A stretch of DNA of 6,486 nt from Polyangia bacterium (GTDB lineage: Bacteria > Myxococcota_A > Polyangia > Polyangiales > Polyangiaceae). Position numbers and translations under genes: made by a program. The notes under the pieces were generated by a model, which was not told where the DNA came from, did no database searches, and saw nothing but the letters and a program-made list of their open reading frames with translations. The stretch spans positions 1-6,486 of the forward strand of contig JAUIKB010000342.1 in assembly GCA_030430975.1 (NCBI GenBank). The letters are read 5' to 3'. This document shows, piece after piece, positions 1-5,035 of this stretch (within the stretch, counting starts at the first letter, position 1; every line of letters starts with the position of its first letter).

Positions 1-270
1 GGAGAGCAAGTTGCGCTCGTCGCTCTTGCCACTGGGGTCGCCGATCATGCCGGTCGCCCCGCCGACCACGGCGATCGGTTTGTGGCCTGCCTTTTGGAAC
101 CGGCGGAGCATGATCAGCCCGAGCAAACTGCCGACATGCAAACTGTCGGCCGTCGGGTCGAAGCCGGCGTAAAGCGTGCGCGGCTTTGCTTCCAGCCAAG
201 CTTCGATGCCCTCGTCGTTGGTTGTTTGATGAATCAGTCCGCGAAAACGCAGGTCGGCGACTAAGCTCAT
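1..270 (-). CDS. tyrS: Tyrosyl-tRNA synthetase, N-terminal part (partial)
   Basis: This is the first 90 residues of a bacterial class Ic tyrosyl-tRNA synthetase, which charges tRNA-Tyr with tyrosine in the cytoplasm. The gene continues past the left edge. The translation carries the family's Rossmann-fold signature: LYAGFDPTADSLHVG at residues 33-47, then GHKPIAVVGGATGMIGDPSG at 62-81. Numbering matches the Geobacillus enzyme: Tyr34, Thr40, His45 and Asp78 are all present. The HIGH motif reads HVGS, so the second histidine (position 48) is serine, and position 35 is Ala rather than Cys. Both are plausible natural variants. The ATG at 268-270 gives the usual N-terminus for the family. No clear Shine-Dalgarno precedes it. 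A TCTAAT hexamer on the minus strand (310 to 305) could be a -10 element, but no good -35 accompanies it. The gene is divergent from the FKBP gene with 47 bp between them. Confidence 0.96.
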   Translation of the reverse strand, partial: MSLVADLRFRGLIHQTTNDEGIEAWLEAKPRTLYAGFDPTADSLHVGSLLGLIMLRRFQKAGHKPIAVVGGATGMIGDPSGKSDERNLLS

Positions 271-317
271 GGAAGTGGCTGCTTGGGTCGGTGTGCTGTT
301 CAGGATTAGAGCCCCTT

Positions 318-617
318 ATGATAAAGAGTTCCGCTGCCGCGAAGAAGGGCGATAGCTTGAAGGTCCACTACACGGGGCGCCTACTCGTCGGCGGCACAGA
401 GTTAGACAGTTCACGCAAAGGGTCGCCCTTCTCCGTCAAGCTCGGCGCCGGCGGCGTCATCAAGGGTTGGGACGAAGGTCTGGTCGGTATCAAGAAGGGC
501 GGGAAGCGCAAGCTGACGATCCCGCCGGACAAAGCCTACGGCAAGCGCGGCAGTCCGCCCAAGATCCCGCCCAACTCGACGCTCGTATTCGACATCGAGT
601 GCATGGAAATCGAGTAG
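318..617 (+). CDS. FKBP-type peptidyl-prolyl cis-trans isomerase
   Basis: This encodes a 99-residue, single-domain FKBP that catalyses cis-trans isomerisation of Xaa-Pro bonds and assists protein folding. It has no signal peptide or membrane segment, so it should be cytoplasmic. The domain fills the whole protein. KVHYTGRL (15-22) holds the conserved Tyr18. ELDSS (28-32) holds Asp30. Phe38, VIKGWDEG (47-54) with Trp51, AYG (73-75) with Tyr74, IPP (83-85) and LVFDIE (89-94) with Phe91 all line up with the FKBP12 pocket. The Phe usually preceding the pocket Asp (Phe36 of FKBP12) is Leu29. The length is close to human FKBP12 (108 residues). The ATG at 318 was chosen because the domain starts a few residues later. 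The open frame extends upstream to 186 but opposite tyrS, and those residues resemble nothing in the family. AGGA at 302-305 is a weak, distant ribosome site. The stop codon directly abuts the stop codon of pheA on the other strand. Confidence 0.94.
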   Translation: MIKSSAAAKKGDSLKVHYTGRLLVGGTELDSSRKGSPFSVKLGAGGVIKGWDEGLVGIKKGGKRKLTIPPDKAYGKRGSPPKIPPNSTLVFDIECMEIE

Positions 618-1694
618 CTAAGTAGCGCGGGGATAGCTTCCCAGCACCTTGACCATCGAGCACGCCGACGCCAGCGCTTGCAGTGCTTGGTAGATGCGGG
701 GGTCGGCGCGGTGACCCTCGATGTCGGTCACGAACACGTATTCCCAAAGTTCGCGTTGGCTCGGGCGCGATTCGATCCGAGACAGGTTGATGCCCGCCGA
801 ATCGAACAGCTCGAGTACCCGCCTTAGGGCGCCTTGTTCGTGGGGTGTGGAAAAAATGATGGTCGTCCGATCGTTGCCTGTGGCAGGCGCGTCATTCTGA
901 GAGAGTACGACGAATCGCGTCGCGTTCTCTTGCCGATCCTGAATCGCCTGCCGAATGACGGCTAGACCGAACAAGTCCGCCGCGAGGTGGCTAGCTACGG
1001 CGGCTGAACCAGGATCGCTCGATGCCTCACGAGCTGCGGCGCTCGTGGAGGGCGACACGACGAGCTGTGCCGTCGGCAGGTGTTTTTCGAGCCATTCACG
1101 GCACTGGGACAGTGCCTGCGGGTGTGAGTAGACCCGGCGAATTTCCGTCAGCTCAGCGGCGTTGGATAGCAAGCACTGGCTGACATCCAGGACCAGCTCG
1201 CGGCGAATCTTGGCATCGGTTTCAACCAGGCAGTCGAGCGTGTACGTAACTCCGCCGGCTGAGCTGTTTTCCATCGGCACGACCCCGTAGTCCGCGCTCC
1301 CGCGCGTCACTGCGTCGAACACGCCGGCGATCGTCGATGTGTCAGCGTACGTGGCGGCGACGCCAAACGCACTGCGCGCCGCCATGTGGGTGAACGTGCC
1401 CGGCGGGCCGAGGTACGCAACGGTGATCTTTGCCTCAACGGACAGGCAGGCACTCATCACTTCACGGAAGACGCCGCGGACAGCGCTCTTAGGGAACGCG
1501 GGCTCAGCGCGAGCGTCGACGCTTTTTTCTAGCCGGTCGAACACCGCGGCTTCTCGCTCGGGATCGTGGAACGTGCGGGTAGTGTCGCGCTTAAGCGCAC
1601 CGATCTGCTTTGCACACGAAGCGCGCTGTTCGAGTAGCTCGAGCAGCTCGAGGTCGATCGCGTCAATGCGTCCGCGAAGCTCGTCGATGTCCAT
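618..1694 (-). CDS. pheA: Bifunctional chorismate mutase / prephenate dehydratase (P-protein)
   Basis: This 358-residue enzyme converts chorismate to prephenate and then to phenylpyruvate, the committed route to phenylalanine. Three domains are visible. Residues 1-88 are an AroQ-type chorismate mutase with Arg7, Arg24, Lys35, Asp44, Arg47 and Glu48. These match E. coli PheA Arg11, Arg28, Lys39, Asp48, Arg51 and Glu52 at a constant offset of four. Residues 90-265 are prephenate dehydratase, with YLGPPGTFTH (94-103), VPMENSSAGG (139-148), YSHPQALSQC (189-198) and the catalytic NATRF motif (257-261). Residues 276-352 are an ACT domain with GALRRVL (288-294) and IESRP (307-311), the phenylalanine-binding motifs, so feedback inhibition by phenylalanine is expected. 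The length is typical of the family. The ATG overlaps the stop of the preceding gene by one base (TGATG), which suggests translational coupling. It is the last gene of a three-gene minus-strand cluster. Confidence 0.97.
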   Translation of the reverse strand: MDIDELRGRIDAIDLELLELLEQRASCAKQIGALKRDTTRTFHDPEREAAVFDRLEKSVDARAEPAFPKSAVRGVFREVMSACLSVEAKITVAYLGPPGTFTHMAARSAFGVAATYADTSTIAGVFDAVTRGSADYGVVPMENSSAGGVTYTLDCLVETDAKIRRELVLDVSQCLLSNAAELTEIRRVYSHPQALSQCREWLEKHLPTAQLVVSPSTSAAAREASSDPGSAAVASHLAADLFGLAVIRQAIQDRQENATRFVVLSQNDAPATGNDRTTIIFSTPHEQGALRRVLELFDSAGINLSRIESRPSQRELWEYVFVTDIEGHRADPRIYQALQALASACSMVKVLGSYPRAT

Positions 1695-2356
1695 CAGCGG
1701 GCGGACTCTTCAACAGCGATACGAATCGCGTCGGCGACGTAGGCGCGTGCCAGGTCGTCCCAACCCAGGAGCTTCGTTGTGGCTTCGACCACTGCGACCC
1801 ACGGGTCGGCTTCCTGATACAGATCGCGCACGACCTTGAGCACGTTCTCGAAAGGCATATAGCGACGAATGTGCGTCGGAAGCCCGCCGTAGATGATCTC
1901 GGCGCAGTCTTGGAATGCCGTATCCACGTTGCCGCGTTTGGTTTCACGAATCGCCCGATGGGCCCGACGGATCAGGTGCGCGACGCGCGCGATACGACGT
2001 GGGGAGTTGCCGGCCATTTCGAAGACGACGTAAGCGCGTTGGATGGATGCCACCGCTGCTCGATCAGGCTGACCCGAAGAGATCATCGCCTCCAAGCGCG
2101 TCGAGAGGTCACGCGCCAGCTGCATCCACTCAGGCGAGTCGTCGGGGAGCGGCGCAAACGGCGCGACCGGCTTGGTCCCGGACGAAGCGGGGTATTCGAA
2201 GGAGTCAGGGGCCAGTGGCGTGTAGGTACGGCTCGACAGCTGAACCAAGTCACCCGATGGTGGAGCGTAAGCCGTTTCGAACTGGCGCAGAGCGGGTCGA
2301 CTCTCGCGCAGCTGTGTCGTGTGATCGAGTCCGTACGGATCTGACTTATGCGCCAT
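1694..2356 (-). CDS. Conserved protein of unknown function, tandem paralogue A, coupled to pheA
   Basis: I do not recognise this 220-residue protein. Residues 1-69 are polar, Pro/Ser-rich and probably disordered. Residues 70-215 look all-alpha and align without gaps to residues 99-244 of the protein encoded just upstream. My hand count gives about 56 identities in 146 positions, roughly 38%. Conserved blocks include LPDD-P-WMQ (70-79), IARVAHL, RAH, KR, CAE, GLP, VR-L and GW near the C-terminus. There is no signal peptide, membrane segment or nucleotide-binding motif. The ATG at 2354-2356 was chosen because it lies 10 bp after the upstream stop, with AAAGGA inside the end of the preceding gene. 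The open frame continues upstream to 2488, but that stretch overlaps the neighbouring coding sequence. Its stop overlaps the pheA start by one base. A 244-codon open frame on the opposite strand (1610-2344) is a shadow, since only the minus-strand frame is conserved with its paralogue. Confidence 0.85.
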   Translation of the reverse strand: MAHKSDPYGLDHTTQLRESRPALRQFETAYAPPSGDLVQLSSRTYTPLAPDSFEYPASSGTKPVAPFAPLPDDSPEWMQLARDLSTRLEAMISSGQPDRAAVASIQRAYVVFEMAGNSPRRIARVAHLIRRAHRAIRETKRGNVDTAFQDCAEIIYGGLPTHIRRYMPFENVLKVVRDLYQEADPWVAVVEATTKLLGWDDLARAYVADAIRIAVEESAR

Positions 2357-2366
2357 ATCGTGTCGA

Positions 2367-3125
2367 CTAGTCCTTTCGCACCGCGCGGGCGTTGAGCGCG
2401 GTTCTGATGGCTTGGCTGGCGTGGAGATCCCCGGCTTCCGTCCACCCACAAAACACCGAGGTGCCCCGGACGATCGCCGTCCAGCCATCCACTTCGCGGC
2501 TCAGTTCGCGGACGAGCGCGACCGCGTCGTCGAATTCCACGCGCCGCTGCACTCTTGGCGGCAGCCCGTTCCACAGCACTTCGGCGCAGTTGAAGGCAGC
2601 TTGCTGTCGCTGATCGCGCTTCGCGTCCCGGAGCGCGGCGTGAGCTCGCTGAACCAGATGGGCGACGCGCGCTATGTCCGCGTCGCCCACGCCCTCCAAT
2701 TGCCAGGCCGCCCACGCGCGCTCGATATTGCCTTCGAGCGCCGGCGAGATCGACTCCCTGCGGATCGCGGATTCGAGCGCGAGTGCCATGCGCCGAGCGC
2801 GCTGCATCCAGCCTGGCGCATCGTCGGGTAGCGCCTTGAGACCGTCTGGCGCCCGCAGCGAGCGCGCTGGCGTGCGCTTGGCCGGCGCCGGACGGGACTG
2901 CTTTGCCGCGGCGAGGGGAGGGGCACCCAGCTCCTCGGCGGCCGTGCGCGCTTTCGCTGCCGCCTGAATTAGCTCTGCGCTCGCTGCCGTGGCCTTCGTC
3001 GAGCGAGGAGCACTGTCAGCTTGACGCCGTTTGGCGGGCTGGCTGTGAGGTGCCCGACCGAACGGTCCGTCCCGCAACGGACTCGGTCGAAACTGTTCGG
3101 GAGTCGACCGGTTGCGCGGCGGCAT
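2367..3125 (-). CDS. Conserved protein of unknown function, tandem paralogue B
   Basis: I do not recognise this 252-residue protein. It is the paralogue of the next gene downstream and the likely first gene of the cluster ending in pheA. Residues 1-98 are rich in Ala, Pro, Lys and Arg (for example PAPAKRTPAR), probably disordered and strongly basic. Residues 99-244 form the predicted all-helical domain shared with paralogue A: LPDDAPGWMQ, IARVAHLVQRAH, CAEV, NGLP, VRELSREVDGW, FCGW and QAIRTAL. No signal peptide, membrane span or catalytic motif stands out. I chose the ATG at 3123-3125. The bases just before it (TCGACGATATG) closely resemble those before the start of paralogue A (TCGACACGATATG), which suggests the start region was duplicated with the gene. 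An in-frame TTG at 3188 would add 21 residues but has no ribosome site. No clear Shine-Dalgarno precedes the ATG. The basic tail could bind nucleic acid, but that is only a guess. Confidence 0.83.
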   Translation of the reverse strand: MPPRNRSTPEQFRPSPLRDGPFGRAPHSQPAKRRQADSAPRSTKATAASAELIQAAAKARTAAEELGAPPLAAAKQSRPAPAKRTPARSLRAPDGLKALPDDAPGWMQRARRMALALESAIRRESISPALEGNIERAWAAWQLEGVGDADIARVAHLVQRAHAALRDAKRDQRQQAAFNCAEVLWNGLPPRVQRRVEFDDAVALVRELSREVDGWTAIVRGTSVFCGWTEAGDLHASQAIRTALNARAVRKD

Positions 3126-3194
3126 ATCGTCGAACTTTAGCGGACTTAGCCACCTACGTCTCGCCTCGCGGTCGATTCCTCGGGCCAAATCGAA

Positions 3195-3229
3195 ACCGCC
3201 CGCTTCTCGTCGACACGGAAGCGGGCGGT
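3195..3229 (-). terminator. Hairpin terminator after the SCP2 gene
   Basis: A perfect 12-bp inverted repeat (ACCGCCCGCTTC at 3195-3206, GAAGCGGGCGGT at 3218-3229) encloses an 11-base loop. It lies 21 bp beyond the stop of the SCP2 gene. On the minus strand it is followed by TTCGATTT, a modest U-rich tail, while nothing similar follows on the plus strand. It therefore probably ends the regulator-SCP2 transcript and insulates it from the pheA cluster, whose first start codon lies about 70 bp further on. Confidence 0.8.
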
Positions 3230-3250
3230 GAATCGAAGGGCTTCGGTTGC

Positions 3251-3577
3251 TTACTTGAGCATTTCCGTGAGCTTCTGGAGCTTCATCGCGAGCCCCATGT
3301 CGCCCTCGATCTTCAGCTTGCCCGTGAAGAAGAGCTGCTGGCCGTTCGCTCGCCCCTCAACCATGTCGACGTAGTCGCTCGCCGCCATCTTGATGGTGCA
3401 CATCGCTTCGCCATCACCTTCGGTAACGCCGGGGTTGTCTTTGAGATCCATCACCCAAGTGCCGCCGCCGTCGCCGTCCAGCGCGAACTTGTAGGTGGCG
3501 CCGATGGCCTTTGCCTGTTCGGTGTTCTCTTTGATCTTGGCGTTTGCCTCGTCCATTTTTTCTTTTGCGGTTGCCAT
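3251..3577 (-). CDS. SCP2 sterol-binding/lipid-transfer domain protein
   Basis: This 108-residue cytoplasmic protein consists of a single SCP2 (sterol carrier protein 2) domain, a fold with a hydrophobic tunnel that holds sterols, fatty acids or acyl-CoA. Residues 1-25 are a charged helix rich in Lys and Glu. The domain core shows TWVMDLKDNPG (40-50), the CTIKMAASDYVDMVEG stretch (60-75) and LFFTGKLKIEGDMGLAMKL (82-100), the most characteristic part of the family. The length matches stand-alone bacterial SCP2 proteins. The ATG at 3575-3577 has the strongest ribosome site in the window. The gene sits 59 bp downstream of a FadR-like regulator on the same strand and before a terminator, so co-transcription is plausible. 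A role in lipid or acyl-CoA handling is inferred from the family and the neighbour. The true ligand cannot be told from the sequence. Confidence 0.92.
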   Translation of the reverse strand: MATAKEKMDEANAKIKENTEQAKAIGATYKFALDGDGGGTWVMDLKDNPGVTEGDGEAMCTIKMAASDYVDMVEGRANGQQLFFTGKLKIEGDMGLAMKLQKLTEMLK

Positions 3578-3582
3578 GTGAT

Positions 3583-3590
3583 TCTCCTTT
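3583..3590 (-). promoter_or_regulatory. Strong ribosome-binding site of the SCP2 gene
   Basis: On the minus strand AAAGGAGA ends five bases before the ATG at 3577. It is a near-consensus Shine-Dalgarno, clearly stronger than any other in the window. It fixes the start and suggests that the lipid carrier is made in larger amounts than its regulator, whose own start lacks a good site. Confidence 0.85.
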
Positions 3591-3636
3591 GAATGGTTGA
3601 TTTAATGCCGGCGCTAATTTGACCGGAGAAACGGAT

Positions 3637-4356
3637 TCAGTCGTCGGTAGCGACTCCCAGAGCGTCGAACACGCGCGCTCGGCGGGAGGCCCACACCCAG
3701 TGAACGATCTCTGAAGCACGCCGCGCGTCCCTGGCTCGAAGTGCGGCGACGACGTGCTCGTAGCCCTCGCTGACCGAACCGGGCACGACCCAAAGCGTTT
3801 CGAGCAGATGGGCGTGCTGAGAGACCAGGCCGCGAACGCTGTTCAACACCAGCCGGGCCACCACGTTCTGAGTCGCGTCCGCGAGGGTCGCGTTGAACTC
3901 GAAATCCAACCACAATAGGCGCGACAGGGACGCTTCGTTGCGCATCCTGGTCACGATCACGTCGAGCTCGCCAAGCTGGGCCGGGGTGCAGCGTTGAGCG
4001 GCCAAGTCGACCAGCTGCTGGCTGAACATGACGGCCATTTCGAGCAGATCGCGGACGATCGACACGTTCACCCCGCCGTCGGCGTTTAGAGTAAGGTACT
4101 CGATGACTTCGACGCTCGCGCGCTTTCGGTAGTCCAGCACGACGGTTCCCGCGCCCGGCCGCCGTTCCACGAGATGCAGTTGAGACAACTGCGTCATCGC
4201 CTCGCGTACGGTGACCCGGTGCACCCCTAGCGACTGGGCCAGCGACGTCTCCGACGGCAGCTTGTCGCCCGGGCGGTACGTTCCGTTGAGGATTTCGCGC
4301 TTGAGCTGGGCTGCCAGCTGTTCCGCTCGGCCGGCTGCTGCACGCGGGTTCGCCAT
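3637..4356 (-). CDS. GntR-family transcriptional regulator, FadR subfamily
   Basis: This encodes a 239-residue regulator with an N-terminal winged helix-turn-helix and a C-terminal all-alpha effector domain. Residues 10-73 carry the GntR pattern: YRPGDKLPSE (27-36), LAQSLGVHRVTVREAM (39-54), and the wing LVERRPGAGTVV (62-73). The C-terminal part resembles FadR more than the metal-binding FCD group. The stretch WLDFEFNATLADATQN, then LVLNSVRGL, parallels the FadR region holding its LAFASGN-like motif, and the FCD Asp-His-His-His metal set is not evident. A fatty acid or acyl-CoA is therefore a reasonable ligand guess, not proof. I prefer the ATG at 4354-4356. An in-frame TTG at 4401 would start the protein inside a palindrome that looks like its operator. 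The SCP2 gene follows by 59 bp on the same strand and is the obvious candidate target alongside autoregulation. I see no convincing -35/-10 pair. Confidence 0.92.
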   Translation of the reverse strand: MANPRAAAGRAEQLAAQLKREILNGTYRPGDKLPSETSLAQSLGVHRVTVREAMTQLSQLHLVERRPGAGTVVLDYRKRASVEVIEYLTLNADGGVNVSIVRDLLEMAVMFSQQLVDLAAQRCTPAQLGELDVIVTRMRNEASLSRLLWLDFEFNATLADATQNVVARLVLNSVRGLVSQHAHLLETLWVVPGSVSEGYEHVVAALRARDARRASEIVHWVWASRRARVFDALGVATDD

Positions 4357-4394
4357 CCACGGCAGGGGTGTAGTGAGCTTTAGAACAACAATCA

Positions 4395-4412
4395 AGTCCA
4401 ATTGTTGGACTA
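4395..4412. promoter_or_regulatory. Palindromic operator upstream of the FadR-like regulator
   Basis: AGTCCAA at 4395-4401 and TTGGACT at 4405-4411 form perfect 7-bp arms around a 3-base centre. Within it, TTGTTGGACTA (4402-4412) fits the T-N-GT-N3-AC-N-A pattern described for operators of FadR-subfamily GntR regulators. It lies 39-56 bp upstream of the regulator's ATG, where a bound dimer could block transcription, so autoregulation is likely. I found no second clear copy in front of the SCP2 gene. Confidence 0.6.
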
Positions 4413-4453
4413 AGTCATCAACAACGCGTAAGCGGCCGACTTTTCAAAGCAAA

Positions 4454-4482
4454 GCGGCCGCCCTCCGAGGAGAGACGGCCGT
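4454..4482 (-). terminator. Hairpin terminator after the small lipoprotein gene
   Basis: GGCCGCCCTCC (4456-4466) pairs with GGAGAGACGGCC (4469-4480), extended by a C-G and a G-T pair outside. The stem is about 11-13 bp with one bulge, G-T pairs and a tight loop. On the minus strand it is followed by GCTTTGCTTTG, a T-rich tail. It lies 45 bp past the stop of the lipoprotein gene and would keep that transcript from entering the regulator gene. Confidence 0.65.
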
Positions 4483-4526
4483 TATGGGTGCGCGACGAGC
4501 GCGCGATGGTTGCGGTGCCCGACGAA

Positions 4527-4859
4527 TCAGGGCGTCGTGGCGGGCGGCGTAGCCGAGTCCGCCGGGGGTGCGGCGCTATCCGCCGGCGGGGTGTCGGTCG
4601 GCGCGGGCGCCTTCGGCTTCTGGATGAGCCCCGAGCCCTTCTTTTTCGGCGGTTCGGGGGTGGTCGCTGGGCCCGTGGCGGTGTCGGTACCGGTGGGCGC
4701 CGCGTCGTCCGTAGCAGCCGCGGTCGGAGCGGCCGTCGCCGGAGCTTCCGGTGTTGCCTCGGGTGTCGAGTTGGCCGGCTTCTCTTGGTTGATCACGCAG
4801 GCGCCGAGGCCCAGGCTGAGAACGATGAACGGAGCGACAAATGAAGGAGCAAATTTCAT
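4527..4859 (-). CDS. Small Ala/Pro/Thr-rich lipoprotein of unknown function
   Basis: This is a 110-residue predicted lipoprotein. Residues 1-20 form a signal peptide (Lys2, hydrophobic FIVLSLGLGA) ending in the lipobox LGAC, with Cys21 as the lipidated residue. The rest is almost entirely Pro, Ala, Thr, Ser, Asp and Glu and is probably disordered. It could be a spacer tethered to a membrane. One non-repetitive island, KKKGSGLIQKPK (72-83), breaks the pattern, and the C-terminus holds two PPADSA units in tandem (91-103). Residue +2 after the Cys is Val, not Asp, so outer-membrane sorting is possible. GAGG at 4868-4871, eight bases before the ATG, supports the start. It is transcribed alone, divergently from the PHP hydrolase gene and ending at its own hairpin. 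The function is not recognisable. The frame is supported by the signal peptide and ribosome site, although a low-complexity GC-rich frame always carries some doubt. Confidence 0.8.
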   Translation of the reverse strand: MKFAPSFVAPFIVLSLGLGACVINQEKPANSTPEATPEAPATAAPTAAATDDAAPTGTDTATGPATTPEPPKKKGSGLIQKPKAPAPTDTPPADSAAPPADSATPPATTP

Positions 4860-4972
4860 AGAAGTAACCTCGGGTTCTGAGACGGGCCGGACCTTACCCG
4901 CATTCAGCGTTGTGTGCGAGTGGGTGCGCGTAATTCCGGTCGGTAGGGGAAATCATTCAGAATAACAGCTAG

Positions 4973-5000
4973 TTGAGGCTCCGTAGGACTAGCGGATACT
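4973..5000 (+). promoter_or_regulatory. Possible sigma-70-like promoter of the PHP hydrolase gene
   Basis: TTGAGG (4973-4978) and GATACT (4995-5000) are separated by 16 bases and each match four of six consensus positions. Transcription would start near 5007, giving a leader of about 29 bases before the GTG at 5036. It lies in the 176-bp divergent gap shared with the lipoprotein gene. The match is moderate and unproven. Confidence 0.35.
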
Positions 5001-5035
5001 TTGCACTGACAGGCTCCGGTCCCGCATGATGAGTT

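Noticed and set aside
186..317. Upstream in-frame extension of the FKBP by 44 residues.
   Set aside because: It would overlap tyrS on the other strand and adds no recognisable sequence. The compact FKBP domain begins right after the ATG at 318.
1610..2344. A 244-codon open frame on the plus strand.
   Set aside because: It lies opposite paralogue A and the start of pheA. The minus-strand reading is conserved with its tandem paralogue and couples to pheA, so this is an antisense shadow of GC-rich coding DNA.
2903..3592. A 229-codon plus-strand open frame across the SCP2 gene and paralogue B.
   Set aside because: It crosses a terminator hairpin and lies opposite two well-supported genes. Its translation shows no family resemblance.
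3604..3619. Imperfect palindrome TTAATGCC/GGCGCTAA before the SCP2 gene, considered as a second regulator operator.
   Set aside because: Only six of eight positions pair and it does not resemble the AGTCCAA palindrome upstream of the regulator.
3614..4360. A 248-codon minus-strand open frame nearly coincident with the GntR gene.
   Set aside because: It is a different frame of the same strand, Arg/Gly/Pro-rich and featureless, whereas the frame ending at 3637 gives a clear GntR protein.
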